Virus record (IMG/VR): IMGVR_UViG_3300008470_000181
Span: 1 to 40,356 of that record
Reading direction: 5' to 3' (one strand)
DNA length: 40,356 nucleotides
From: a virus
In this document: one piece after another, positions 9,300 to 18,547 of the stretch
Layout of the letters: every line of letters begins with the position of its first letter
Numbering within the stretch: the first letter of the stretch is position 1
Position numbers and translations under genes: made by a program
The notes under the pieces: model-generated
Databases searched by the model: none
Seen by the model: only the letters and a program-made list of their open reading frames with translations
What the model was told of the DNA's origin: nothing

Positions 9300-10055
9300 T
9301 TATAAATAGTTAAATGTTTCTAAGTTTTGCTGATTTCTTATTCCTCTTTTAGTGTTTTTTAATTTAGCTTCTTCTGCAGATCTTGTTGCAACCATATTTA
9401 CTGCATCACCTATTATTGGAAGATTTTTTGTTATTTTTGCAGCATTTGCAGCTTGTTTAGCCTTTTTTCCAGCCTCTTGTGTAGCTTGAAAATCTTCTAT
9501 TGTTCCTCCTGGATTATCCTCCATATACTTCTGCCAATTAACCATATCTTCTTCACTTAAATCAACTCCACCTACACTTGTAGTAGTAACACCATCAATA
9601 GTCTGCTCAGAATATCCATTATTTAATGCATCCATTGAAGCATCTTTTGCAGTTTGTTCTGATGCAGCAGCCATTGTTTCTGTTCCTGTTTTTGCCGCAG
9701 TTGTTGCCGCAGTTGTTCCTGCAGTTGTTGCCGCAGTTGCTGCCGAAGTTGCTGCCGAAGCTTGACCAAGAGTAATAATGTTCAAAGCCATTTTAGCAGT
9801 AGCACCAAAAGATTGCCATGATTCTGTTTCGGAAGAGTCAATAACTTCACCAGTGTCAGATTCTTTTCCTGCTATATGTTTAGAAGCATAATGTGCAATA
9901 GGATTATTCATTACTGTGTTACCCCACCAATTTTTTGTACCATCAGCCTTGTACCCTAAAGCGGCTAAAGCAGTTTTTTTTAATCCGGTTACAGGATTAA
10001 ATTCTCTATTTCTTGCTTGTCTATTTAATTCTCTTGTATCTGTAAATAATGCCAT
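9300..10055 (-). CDS. Cargo or tail-interior protein with Ala/Thr repeat
   Basis: 251 aa. The N-terminus (TRELNRQARNREFNPVTGLKK) is basic; a hydrophobic Ala/Thr-rich stretch at about residues 95-130 is built of four-residue repeats (AATT/AATS) encoded by tandem 12-bp DNA repeats. A second hydrophobic patch (NLPIIGDAVNMVAT) lies near the C-terminus. Start and upstream stop overlap as TAATG (10053-10057), so it is translationally coupled to the tail-tip gene. The alternation of small hydrophobic residues resembles membrane-penetrating ejection proteins, but this is inference from composition and position. Confidence 0.7.
   Translation of the reverse strand: MALFTDTRELNRQARNREFNPVTGLKKTALAALGYKADGTKNWWGNTVMNNPIAHYASKHIAGKESDTGEVIDSSETESWQSFGATAKMALNIITLGQASAATSAATAATTAGTTAATTAAKTGTETMAAASEQTAKDASMDALNNGYSEQTIDGVTTTSVGGVDLSEEDMVNWQKYMEDNPGGTIEDFQATQEAGKKAKQAANAAKITKNLPIIGDAVNMVATRSAEEAKLKNTKRGIRNQQNLETFNYL
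9700..9759 (+). repeat. Tandem 12-bp repeat inside coding sequence
   Basis: Five head-to-tail 12-bp units of the type GTTGTTGCCGCA (9700, 9712, 9724, 9736, 9748), with a degenerate unit just before. On the coding (minus) strand they give the Ala-Ala-Thr-Thr type repeat of the 251-aa protein. The length keeps frame, so unit gain or loss would change repeat number without breaking the gene. Confidence 0.85.
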
Positions 10056-13000
10056 TATATTCTATTTGAGTTTCTAAAGAATGTTACTAAATTAGTCATT
10101 CTAACTGACTTAAACGAATTGTTTAAAAACTCGAATGTCATTCTTAAATGTTTTCCACGTATACGGTCTTTCTGTATTTTTGTTCTAATAGGAAATCTTA
10201 ATATATCTTCAAGGTATTTTTTTCTTGTATCAACAGAAACATTAAAGAAATAACTTTGAGTTTCAGTCTCCATTAAGAAATTAGTCATAGACTCTGAAGC
10301 TTCTTTATTACAGTTAACCCTAACATCATCAAATATCTTTTGAAGCATTGGACCCATTGCAGATACAGCAGATAAAATCGCCTTATATTCTAATTCGTAA
10401 AAAGTATTCTTTTTAACAGTTGGATATTCTCCATGAATATAAATCTTATTATCTATTCCGACAATATCATTATCATATGACAATACATTATCATTATGTG
10501 ACATAAAAAATGTAGCCTTAAAAGCATGATACCCTTGAAATAAATTTAAGTTTTCATTATAAGATATTGAAAATGGTTCAGGACTTACATCTCTTCTTGT
10601 TACTTGAACAGCTTGCCACAAGTCAGTATTACTAACCCTATACACTTTATAGCACTCACCAGCAAGTACAGTAGCTATTATATCTACACTGCCTCCTATT
10701 AAATTAAATATTCCAAAATCATTTGATGTTAAATCAGCGCAAACATAATATACAGAATTATAATTTTCTTCTGTAAATATATTATCTCCCGCAGGAAAGT
10801 ATATTCCTTGAGTAGGAGAAAACGGAGCAAGTGAATTATAAAAAATAGTTTCATTATTTTCCCAAATAACTGAATTTTGAGTTGACCTAACAGATGAAAC
10901 TATAATAGACGCATTACTATCAATATATTCATTATAATTTAATGACCAAATAGCATCTAAATTGTCATGGTCAAACACACCCGCAATACCTCCCGCCCAA
11001 GCTGGATTATCTAAATTACTAAACATTCCCAAAGCATCTCCACTAAAATCATGTACTCCGTAAGTATCACTTAAACTAACCCTACCGTCTTGAGCAAATC
11101 GCATAATAGATTTCAGGTCAACATTAATCCAATAAGCAGCTTTACCTGAAGAAAATAAACTCCACTGATGTTGATTACCCTCTATAGTAGATACATAATC
11201 TATACCATCAAGTTTATCTCCAATTCCCGTAGTCAAAGTTCCGGCATTAGGAGATTCAATTAAAGCCCTGTCAGAAGCACGAAGTCTACCAAAAGCAGAT
11301 AACTGCCAAGAGTATATTTGATTGAATATATATAATGATGAAGTTATTTCTCCATACTCTCCACTAATATCTCTAAAATCATTTACCTGAAAAGTTCTCC
11401 AAGAATCAACTGGATCGCCATAGACTTTATTTGCACTATATCTCCAACGAACAGGAAATCGAACATTATCACCAAAATTAATTGGCTTAGGCGTATAAAA
11501 CTGAATCAATTCTTCCCTTAGCAAAACAGAGTTAAGGTTAAATTCCTCAATTAACTCATCATCAGTACTAAAATGATAAATTCCATTAAAATCAGAAGTA
11601 AGACCACCTCCAAGATAATTTTCAGAACAACGAGAACCTATGTCGGTATATATAGGGTTATCTTCTGAAGGAGCATTTCTTAATGTATGATTTAATTTAC
11701 TTTCCCAAGGAAACACAAGACCTATATTTACATCTGGATAATAAGGTAATACACCATCATCATCTATTCTTGAATACATTTTTAAAAAACCAAAATAATC
11801 TAAATAACAGTCACCACCCCAAACTTCTACATTGTCATAAACAGCGCTAAGAGGAGTAGTAAAAGTAGAGTTTCCTATTGGCTGAAAATGTCCAGTACCA
11901 TAAAATATGTTTCTTTCTAAAGCACTTAACGACAACCCACCATAAGGAGCAAAATTAGGTCTTACGTAATTACAAATAAACGCTCCCATATTTTCTCCAT
12001 AACCACTCGCTAATGGAGTAGCTTGATACATTGGAGAAAAAGAATTATTAATATCAAAATTTCCAGTTTTATAAAAAATAGTATTTCCTTTACCCCAACC
12101 TCTATGTTCATCAGTGGTTAGCACAGGAGAGTCATATATTTGTCCATCATTATATAACGTAAGAGTTGGATCACCTATATCGTAGTTTGCCTTTGTTGCA
12201 CCCAAACCAAGAGTAAAGGAATTACCTATTTGAGCTTCAGCTAAATATTCTGGATATGGACCAGGGTTTGTAGGACTATCGTGAAATGTATTTTTTGAAT
12301 AATACATTTTATTAACTAAACTATTAAAATGAGAATCATCTAAAAAGACGGAAGTTAAAAACGGTGGTATTCCCGAAGCACCTGCAGGAGGATTATCAGA
12401 ATAACATCCACCCACCAACTTTAATCTATCTTGAGTCTGAACTACAGGAGCTGATGTTAAACCAAAATCTGTATCAGGAGCATAAAAACAATGAAAATTA
12501 GGTCTTATCCCGTATTTTGTAGTATTCCCACTAGAATAAGGTCGAGTAGTACTACCATCATATTCTCCACCATCAAAAACAATATCTCCAACTAAAGTAG
12601 AATTATCAGGAGATAAACCTGTTAATTGATCAATCCACTCTTGAGAAGTAAGAGGTATAATTTTTGTTATAGTACCCATAGCCAAAGCAGGATAAATTAA
12701 TCCTTGAGTTAGAATAACATTATCAAGTTTTGTTCTTACAATTTTAAATCCAGATACAGAGCCCGTAACAGAAGAAAGGTCAAGCCCACTAACTTCTAAC
12801 CCCATTATTCTAATATGAGAAGCATTACTATCTCGAGAACCATTTTTAACCAAAGTAGAAGTATAATCATTAAAATTATTTGTAGGCCAAGCTCCTTCAG
12901 GCAAAGTTCCACCACCCGCAGCAACATTTACAATAGTATCTGTAGCTGTAACTCTATTTGCAGTAAAAGTACTAGAAGATTGTTCAGGAAATTTAATATC

Positions 13001-14410
13001 ACATAAATGAACAGCAAAATAAGGAAACCCTAATTTATCATAAAAAACAATCGCAAACCTATAAGTTTCTCCCCTGAAATATCCCGTATATAAATGGTCG
13101 ACTTGTGTTCCTTTATAATTTTCATAATCATTATCTATAATGTAATCTTCTTCTCCAAATGAACCAGAACCCCAAAGCCTTTTAGTTGTATCTCCAGTTT
13201 GAGGAGAAGCATGAGTAACAGGAGGAGTTGAAATTGAACCAGTACCATTGGGATTATTTACATAATTCCTTGTATCGGAACGCATATCTCTAAATATAGG
13301 CTTGACTGTAACATTATCGAGAATATCTTCTGCATCAAAGTTAATTACAACACCTTCATTTACATTTCCATAATAAAGGGTTGAATCTTTTATATTAAGT
13401 GTCTTAGCGGCTCTTATTCCAGAAAATAAAGCCGCAATTTCATCTAATAGTAATGGCTCTCCCTGATTAGCAACATGATCAAATGTCATTATATCAGAAG
13501 TAATTAATACTTGAGAAAATATATTTGCAGAATTAGTTGTGTTTTCTGTTGTGCTATAAACATAAGCAACCCTAATTTTATCAAACTTTTGGTCAATACC
13601 TTTTATTTCTATCCTATTCCCCTTTGATGTAGTAAGCCCAGAAGTTTCCATTTCATATGTATTCCAATTTGAAGCAGATACTAGGTCAGAAGTAACAAAA
13701 ACTTCTCTTGTTACAGGATACCAAGGAGTATTATATCCATCATCTGTTCCAAGACTATAAGTATATTGATAAACACCAGTTAGAACACCACCATTTATTT
13801 TTTTAACATACTTAATAATTCCCATATCAAATTCTGCTTGAGAATTTATAGAGTGTACACTTATAGTTACAGCAGAATAAGCCGCAATATTTGATGTATT
13901 TCCAATGCTTCTATCATATTTAAAAGTAAATACTCTTGGTTGATTACTGTCATTTTCAACACCATCTACCCAATAAACCCTAATCGTATTGTCGTTTTCA
14001 TATATAAAACGAGCTTCAATTTGATTATTGGGATTAAAATTTAATGTATCTAAATTTGGATCATCTTGGTCATTAAATAAAGTTTTATAAGTTCCATTTC
14101 CTTCATTGTCTATAGAAAATATACCTATTTCTGAATATCCCGATATTGGATTTACAGAAAATATAATACGAATACTACTATTTCCAGCATGACCTATAGG
14201 AACATATTTACTATTATCAGTTCCGTTTCTTGGCAATATAGAAAATGAAAGTTTATTTCCATTTTCAACTTCCCAAGAATAAGTTCCATTTTTATTGTAC
14301 ATTAACCTTCCTCCTATAGAGTAACGGTAAGACTTATTGTTGGATAGCAAGATATCAATATCTTGCTTCATCCCTTCTTGAAATGAATTTATATCTTGCT
14401 TTCCTGCCAT
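10055..14410 (-). CDS. Very large tail-tip protein (muzzle/stabilisation type)
   Basis: 1451 aa, beta-rich, with a start typical of crAss-like phage tail proteins (GKQDINSFQEGMKQDIDILL) followed by NNQIEARFIYENDNTIRVYW and many Asn/Gly/Tyr-rich strands consistent with beta-propeller or repeated beta modules. Length and place (after the ring proteins, before cargo genes) match the crAss-like muzzle protein at the distal tail. The C-terminal part (about 1370-1451) is more helical and charged (FDDVRVNCNKEASESMTNFLME, then basic DRIRGKHLRMTFEF), which may anchor it to the tail hub. Coupled by TAATG overlaps to both neighbours. Family assignment rests on size, order and motifs. Confidence 0.8.
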   Translation of the reverse strand: MAGKQDINSFQEGMKQDIDILLSNNKSYRYSIGGRLMYNKNGTYSWEVENGNKLSFSILPRNGTDNSKYVPIGHAGNSSIRIIFSVNPISGYSEIGIFSIDNEGNGTYKTLFNDQDDPNLDTLNFNPNNQIEARFIYENDNTIRVYWVDGVENDSNQPRVFTFKYDRSIGNTSNIAAYSAVTISVHSINSQAEFDMGIIKYVKKINGGVLTGVYQYTYSLGTDDGYNTPWYPVTREVFVTSDLVSASNWNTYEMETSGLTTSKGNRIEIKGIDQKFDKIRVAYVYSTTENTTNSANIFSQVLITSDIMTFDHVANQGEPLLLDEIAALFSGIRAAKTLNIKDSTLYYGNVNEGVVINFDAEDILDNVTVKPIFRDMRSDTRNYVNNPNGTGSISTPPVTHASPQTGDTTKRLWGSGSFGEEDYIIDNDYENYKGTQVDHLYTGYFRGETYRFAIVFYDKLGFPYFAVHLCDIKFPEQSSSTFTANRVTATDTIVNVAAGGGTLPEGAWPTNNFNDYTSTLVKNGSRDSNASHIRIMGLEVSGLDLSSVTGSVSGFKIVRTKLDNVILTQGLIYPALAMGTITKIIPLTSQEWIDQLTGLSPDNSTLVGDIVFDGGEYDGSTTRPYSSGNTTKYGIRPNFHCFYAPDTDFGLTSAPVVQTQDRLKLVGGCYSDNPPAGASGIPPFLTSVFLDDSHFNSLVNKMYYSKNTFHDSPTNPGPYPEYLAEAQIGNSFTLGLGATKANYDIGDPTLTLYNDGQIYDSPVLTTDEHRGWGKGNTIFYKTGNFDINNSFSPMYQATPLASGYGENMGAFICNYVRPNFAPYGGLSLSALERNIFYGTGHFQPIGNSTFTTPLSAVYDNVEVWGGDCYLDYFGFLKMYSRIDDDGVLPYYPDVNIGLVFPWESKLNHTLRNAPSEDNPIYTDIGSRCSENYLGGGLTSDFNGIYHFSTDDELIEEFNLNSVLLREELIQFYTPKPINFGDNVRFPVRWRYSANKVYGDPVDSWRTFQVNDFRDISGEYGEITSSLYIFNQIYSWQLSAFGRLRASDRALIESPNAGTLTTGIGDKLDGIDYVSTIEGNQHQWSLFSSGKAAYWINVDLKSIMRFAQDGRVSLSDTYGVHDFSGDALGMFSNLDNPAWAGGIAGVFDHDNLDAIWSLNYNEYIDSNASIIVSSVRSTQNSVIWENNETIFYNSLAPFSPTQGIYFPAGDNIFTEENYNSVYYVCADLTSNDFGIFNLIGGSVDIIATVLAGECYKVYRVSNTDLWQAVQVTRRDVSPEPFSISYNENLNLFQGYHAFKATFFMSHNDNVLSYDNDIVGIDNKIYIHGEYPTVKKNTFYELEYKAILSAVSAMGPMLQKIFDDVRVNCNKEASESMTNFLMETETQSYFFNVSVDTRKKYLEDILRFPIRTKIQKDRIRGKHLRMTFEFLNNSFKSVRMTNLVTFFRNSNRI

Positions 14411-15084
14411 TAAAATAAGTTTTTATTAGGTAATGGCATTAACTGGTTCCACATATTAGCAAGATAGTTAAGCTCGTCAGGAGTAGGCATTTCATCATCC
14501 CCTCTTGCTTGAGAGCATAAATCTTTCCATCTTCTTTCTGAATTAACAAATACATGTTGAGGAACCTTTCCATTATAATATCTTCTTGAAACAAGCATAT
14601 ACTGTAAGTAATGAGTAACAGCATCTTCATGAACATGATAAATCATCGGCCACCCTTCTTCGTCTAATTCTACACCCATATAGGCTATAGCTAATGTTTC
14701 TCCATCTAAAGCATTAAAATTAAGACATCCATTATCTATTGAATATACTTGAGCAGATTGAAAATCATTAAAGCCAAATCCATACGCACTATAACTTCCA
14801 GACCTATCAACAGCTAACATTCCAGTATTTATGTTAGCTACATTTTTATTAGCTAAACTCTCATCAGTGAACTTAGGATGTTTTGCGCTTGAATCAGTAG
14901 TTGAAGTTCCTGTATTTATTTTTGTTGGAACACGCTTTTGAACAACACATTGCTCTACAGAACCCATTACACTGTTTTCAGAAATAGCAACATTAAAATT
15001 AATATCAGGATTTTTTCCAATTAAATCAATAGAATCTCCACTAACAACAGATGTATAAGGAAGATTTGAAATAGCCTGAAACAT
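14410..15084 (-). CDS. Ring/tail protein, C-terminal part (apparent frameshift fragment)
   Basis: 224 aa from the ATG at 15084. The C-terminal half (GWPMIYHVHEDAVTHYLQYM, then YYNGKVP and RGDDEMPTPDELNYLANMWN) resembles a conserved virion protein of Bacteroidota phages placed just before the tail-tip gene. The N-terminus lacks the usual start domain, which is present in the next upstream ORF (15105-15593) in another frame. The frame is open upstream to 15138 and reads SLIAIAFNNMFQAI, which aligns without gaps to IIAAAFASLI of the 229-aa protein at 16864-17553. It is therefore probably the distal half of one protein of about 390 aa. Coupled by TAATG to the tail-tip gene. Confidence 0.75.
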   Translation of the reverse strand: MFQAISNLPYTSVVSGDSIDLIGKNPDINFNVAISENSVMGSVEQCVVQKRVPTKINTGTSTTDSSAKHPKFTDESLANKNVANINTGMLAVDRSGSYSAYGFGFNDFQSAQVYSIDNGCLNFNALDGETLAIAYMGVELDEEGWPMIYHVHEDAVTHYLQYMLVSRRYYNGKVPQHVFVNSERRWKDLCSQARGDDEMPTPDELNYLANMWNQLMPLPNKNLF

Positions 15085-15104
15085 ATTATTAAAAGCAATA
15101 GCAA

Positions 15105-15593
15105 TTAAGCTGGAGTGTCGCCGGGAAGAACAATGTAACTATATATATTTGAATAAACATTACCGCAATCATTTGAAACTACCGTAATAGAAATAGTTTC
15201 GCCAGTAGTAAATACACCTATAAATGTTATTCTTATTGTAAGAGGAACACCAGGAACATTTGTAATTTTTTGATTATTATTTATAGTTCCACCTTGAACT
15301 ACATTAGAATTAGCTCCTTTGCTAAAATCTCTAAAACTTCTTTTAGTTATAGTTAATAGTTGATTCTTATACTTAACAGCAATAGGAGAAACAAAGTTTT
15401 TTGGAAGAGAAGCTTTATAGTTTTTAACTTCTATTAAGCATTCATGTCTGTAGTAGGAATTTCTTGAACCAATTTTTGATACTGCTTCTGCAGACCACCT
15501 TGCGAAATCTTCAATAGATTCATTAATGTTTTCAAGGTCAAGATTACCTACAACGTTACCTATAATTCTATTAAGAGATACTTTATGGCTCAT
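15105..15593 (-). CDS. Ring/tail protein, N-terminal part (apparent frameshift fragment)
   Basis: 162 aa. The N-terminal helix-rich domain (HKVSLNRIIGNVVGNLDLEN, DFARWSAEAVSKIG, then LPKNFVSPIAVKYKNQLL) is typical of a conserved connector/ring protein. From about residue 115 a beta-sandwich-like module begins (RITFIGVFTTGETISITVV, then YSYIVLPGDT) but stops after GDTPA. The rest of that module continues in the -1 frame into the 224-aa ORF. The module matches residues about 55-105 of the 229-aa decoration-type protein. Likely lesion, assembly error or recoding; without repair the module would be cut in two. Confidence 0.7.
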   Translation of the reverse strand: MSHKVSLNRIIGNVVGNLDLENINESIEDFARWSAEAVSKIGSRNSYYRHECLIEVKNYKASLPKNFVSPIAVKYKNQLLTITKRSFRDFSKGANSNVVQGGTINNNQKITNVPGVPLTIRITFIGVFTTGETISITVVSNDCGNVYSNIYSYIVLPGDTPA

Positions 15594-15594
15594 T

Positions 15595-16146
15595 CTATTT
15601 TACTTTAAAAATGTAAGTGTCAGATGCTCCTTGACCGTCTTTATAAAGAGAGTAGTCTAAGTAATCGAAACCATTATCAACTTGCTTCATAAACGCTCTC
15701 TTGAACTTTATGTCTGCATCAAAGCGATACTGCCTCCACTTCTTTCCTACATCCCAAAAAATAAAGTGCCAATAACCACCATATTTATTTACATCAAATT
15801 TAACTTTTTTTACGTAAGGTTTACCATTTTCATCCTTGTAAACTTTATAAGTAGATGGATTATACCTTGTACACATAGTTTTTACTACGCGTAAGTTACC
15901 AAATTTGTTTAACCAAACAAACTCATAACCCTTTACCAACTCCCTGAACATTATCTTAAAGTACATTCGCATAATCAAAGAAAACATTCTCCATGTTATT
16001 CTTTTAATCCTTGTAGGATTTTCAGATAAGTTATTTAAGTCCTTATCTATAGATTCTTTAGCTTCATCAAATACTCCTTTTAAAGTAACGAAGCCATGTC
16101 TATCCAAGCTTTTGATTGTCTTGTCTTGCATTATTAAGTTCGTCAT
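15595..16146 (-). CDS. Conserved tail/connector protein
   Basis: 183 aa. Basic and aromatic, with RMFSLIMRMYFKIMFRELVKGYEFVW and YGGYWHFIFWDVGKKWRQYRF, strings I associate with a short conserved structural protein of crAss-like phages. It overlaps the upstream 232-aa gene by 47 nt from the ATG at 16146. A second in-frame ATG at 16131 would shorten the overlap to 32 nt. Probably part of the neck or tail hub, from its place between ring-protein genes; no enzyme motif is visible. Confidence 0.7.
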   Translation of the reverse strand: MTNLIMQDKTIKSLDRHGFVTLKGVFDEAKESIDKDLNNLSENPTRIKRITWRMFSLIMRMYFKIMFRELVKGYEFVWLNKFGNLRVVKTMCTRYNPSTYKVYKDENGKPYVKKVKFDVNKYGGYWHFIFWDVGKKWRQYRFDADIKFKRAFMKQVDNGFDYLDYSLYKDGQGASDTYIFKVK

Positions 16147-16798
16147 TTACAGATTTAGTAGTCCAATTCAATTCTTTTTGAAGTATGTTCTCTAATACAA
16201 ATGTATAAAGACTCATAGGCATTGGATATTCATCTTTACCATCATCCCAACAAACAGCTTCACATCCAGCTTGTGGGAAATAATCTGCTTTAGTTGGATC
16301 TTCAAGTACTCCACGAACATTAATATATAACATATCAGCATCAGCTTCTATTAACTCAACATAAGCCGTATTGCCAATTAAGTAAACCTTACTTCTGAGA
16401 TTTCCAAATCTTGTAGCTGCTTTAAATTTATTTACATCAGCTTTATTGTAATCTAATGGAGTTTGTTTGTCAATCTTTCCAATAAAGATAACTGCTCTAT
16501 TCTTTGGAAAAGAAGCAAACTTAGGTAGATATACTTTCTGTATTTTACAACCCCAAGTAATAGCTGGACAGACACTATCAGTCTTATCAACCTCTTCTAA
16601 AGCAAGAATACCTAAATCTTGTACAAGCTGTGGGTCAATACTTTTACCCATATCAGTTAGCAATTCAATTCCTTTAGCACGATAGTACTGAATCCAGAAT
16701 TTAACTTGCTTTATCTTTAGTAAATCATCATCAGAGTTACCTTGACCTGAACGTGCAATGTTCCTAATATTATATGCGTATTCGTCTAATGTTGCCAT
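16100..16798 (-). CDS. Conserved ring/neck protein
   Basis: 232 aa. It starts ATLDEYAYNIRNIARSGQGN, then DLLKIKQVKFWIQYYRAKGI, an N-terminal helical pattern seen in a conserved crAss-like structural protein. The central part is beta-rich (KVYLIGNTAYVELIEADADM). Two cysteines around residues 179-183 (GCEAVCW) are not an obvious metal site. It begins just downstream of a minus-strand terminator, so it may be expressed by read-through or from its own promoter. Neck/ring role is inferred from position between the connector and tail-tip genes. Confidence 0.75.
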   Translation of the reverse strand: MATLDEYAYNIRNIARSGQGNSDDDLLKIKQVKFWIQYYRAKGIELLTDMGKSIDPQLVQDLGILALEEVDKTDSVCPAITWGCKIQKVYLPKFASFPKNRAVIFIGKIDKQTPLDYNKADVNKFKAATRFGNLRSKVYLIGNTAYVELIEADADMLYINVRGVLEDPTKADYFPQAGCEAVCWDDGKDEYPMPMSLYTFVLENILQKELNWTTKSVNDELNNARQDNQKLG

Positions 16799-16800
16799 AA

Positions 16801-16841
16801 TATAAAAATAAAAAAGGGAGGAGACAATGCCACCTCCCTTT
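16801..16841 (-). terminator. Rho-independent terminator after the decoration-type gene
   Basis: On the minus strand a 9-bp stem (AAAGGGAGG pairing with CCTCCCTTT, loop of 11 nt) is followed by a T-rich tail. It lies 20 nt after the stop of the 229-aa gene and just before the next ATG. This is the clearest terminator in the late module and suggests higher expression of the upstream head genes than of the tail genes. Confidence 0.85.
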
Positions 16842-16863
16842 GATAAACAAAAACTTATTAATC

Positions 16864-17553
16864 TTAAGTATTTACTTGTGTTACAAGTGCTGCTCCTTTA
16901 CCAACAGTTCCATACCAATAGATTTCTGTAGCTACTGCACCAACAGCGTTGATAAACGGAATCGGAGCTTCTGGATTAGCTGCTATACGAACTGTATCGT
17001 ATTCAGTAAGACCAATATCACCAGCATCAACACCTTTGTCTATTAAATCAGACGGTTGTCCTTCTGAATAAACAGTTAGAGTTGAAGCAAGAACTATAGT
17101 TCCGGCAGCTGAATCAGTATATTCATAACCAACTAAACCTCTCTTATCATCACCTTTTTGAGTAACAGTAAGAACACCTAATGCTGAAACAGCTAAAGAA
17201 TAAGGAGAATTTTCTCCCACATCAGCAGAAATTAATGAAGCAAATGCTGCTGCAATAATTGTTACTGTATCTCCAGATACAACTGAATACACATAAGACT
17301 TTCTCCATTGTTGACGATTAGTCAAGTTTGAAGTAATAGTCAATCTGATAGAATCACCACTTGCATAAGTATTTGCAAATGTGAACTCTAAATCACCCGG
17401 TGTTCCACCTATTGGTGCAATTAAAAGCGCCTTTTTTAATGATGTTGACGGAAATTGGAACCCAGGCGAAAGAGTTATAATTCCATTTGCTTCTGTTGTA
17501 TCAAAACCTTCGGTTAAGATAGCGAAATAATTACGTCCTGCGTTTCGCGACAT
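16864..17553 (-). CDS. Putative capsid decoration/auxiliary or head-fibre protein
   Basis: 229 aa, Thr/Ser/Ala/Val-rich, with few Cys and His and low charge, as in beta-sandwich virion proteins. It carries a module with SGDSIRLTITSN, YVYSVVSGDTVTIIAAAFAS and NSPYSLAVSALGVLTVTQKG; the same module, split by a frameshift, is inserted in the ring/tail protein at 14410-15593. The gene has its own 60-nt leader and a strong terminator behind it, which fits a high-copy structural protein. Exact role (auxiliary capsid protein or head fibre) cannot be decided from sequence alone. Confidence 0.6.
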   Translation of the reverse strand: MSRNAGRNYFAILTEGFDTTEANGIITLSPGFQFPSTSLKKALLIAPIGGTPGDLEFTFANTYASGDSIRLTITSNLTNRQQWRKSYVYSVVSGDTVTIIAAAFASLISADVGENSPYSLAVSALGVLTVTQKGDDKRGLVGYEYTDSAAGTIVLASTLTVYSEGQPSDLIDKGVDAGDIGLTEYDTVRIAANPEAPIPFINAVGAVATEIYWYGTVGKGAALVTQVNT

Positions 17554-17615
17554 ATCTTTATTTTTTATTTATTTATTTATATTTAAGGCTTGAATCGTCT
17601 CAAGCTTGTTAAATT

Positions 17616-17894
17616 CTATTGAAAGTTATTTCTACGCTTACTAACCATTACAGGTCTTTTAAACACTGGTCTAACTTCTTCCTTAACCTTTTCTACTTTA
17701 ATAGAATTAGTCTTAGTTGGAGCATCAGCATCAATGTAAGTATTGTACTTTGAATCAAAGATAGCTTTTATTATGTCATCTTTCCTCATTTTCTTAGAAA
17801 TTTTTACCTCAAACTCTGGAGCAATAGCTTTTAATTCAGACACTTTCATATCTGATAATTGCTCCATAGTATTATACTTTTCTTTCTTAGCCAT
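17616..17894 (-). CDS. Small virion-associated protein with Rho-N/SAP-like helix pair
   Basis: 92 aa. Residues about 13-46 (LSDMKVSELKAIAPEF, then SKKMRKDDIIKAIF) have the helix-extended loop-helix pattern of Rho N-terminal/SAP/HeH domains, which bind nucleic acid or proteins. The C-terminus is Lys/Arg-rich (FKRPVMVSKRRNNFQ). Such short proteins are common between connector genes of Bacteroidota phages. It may contact packaged DNA near the portal; this is inference. Confidence 0.65.
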   Translation of the reverse strand: MAKKEKYNTMEQLSDMKVSELKAIAPEFEVKISKKMRKDDIIKAIFDSKYNTYIDADAPTKTNSIKVEKVKEEVRPVFKRPVMVSKRRNNFQ

Positions 17895-17905
17895 AGCTTA
17901 TAGTA

Positions 17906-18544
17906 TTATTCTTGTTGTTGTATTTCGTTTGATTGTAATTGATAACCGAGCTGATCTTGAACTGTAAATAACATTTTTCTAACAGCAATGTTTATAATCT
18001 CCTCATGTGTTCCATCAGGCATTTCTGACTGAACCGTATTGGCTGGAACTGCTTCATCTAAGAATACATTAATAGGAAGTTTTAAATATTTCATTGATAT
18101 ACTAACAGGGTCTGTTTCTGACTGAATATCTACTATGTTATTAGTATTATTGTTATATTCAGTATAACCCGGATTACTATTATCGTGTCTGTTGAAAGGG
18201 TCACTATCATCTTCACCTTCAGTATCTAATTTAATCGGAGATATTCTTCTACTCTTTTCTCCACCACAACCATCAGAAAACACACCTCTTAAGTTTAAGA
18301 TAAAAAGAAAATCAGTTATAGTATCAAGGTTAATTATGTTTGCCGTTATAGCATTAGAAACCCTAACTAAAGGTATCAACTCTTTTCTACGTCTTTCGTT
18401 AAATTCAAATTGACCATATCGAGTTTCCACAAATTCAACTTGCGATAAATTAAAGAACCTATCTTTTTCCGTATTATTAAAGTATGGTGCATCAGCTTTA
18501 TCAATTAACAAATCGGCTGTTTCATGCCACTCAAGTAAAGTCAT
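17906..18544 (-). CDS. Head-tail connector/ring protein
   Basis: 212 aa. The N-terminus (FNLSQVEFVETRYGQFEFNE, then RRKELIPLV) resembles the crAss-like connector that binds beneath the portal. The middle is acidic and Asn-rich (NPGYTEYNNNTNNIVDIQ), perhaps a loop, and the C-terminus has HEEIINIAVRKMLFTVQDQL. It lies two genes after the MCP gene. Ring-protein identity is from order and motif resemblance. Confidence 0.7.
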   Translation of the reverse strand: MTLLEWHETADLLIDKADAPYFNNTEKDRFFNLSQVEFVETRYGQFEFNERRRKELIPLVRVSNAITANIINLDTITDFLFILNLRGVFSDGCGGEKSRRISPIKLDTEGEDDSDPFNRHDNSNPGYTEYNNNTNNIVDIQSETDPVSISMKYLKLPINVFLDEAVPANTVQSEMPDGTHEEIINIAVRKMLFTVQDQLGYQLQSNEIQQQE

Positions 18545-18547
18545 ATC

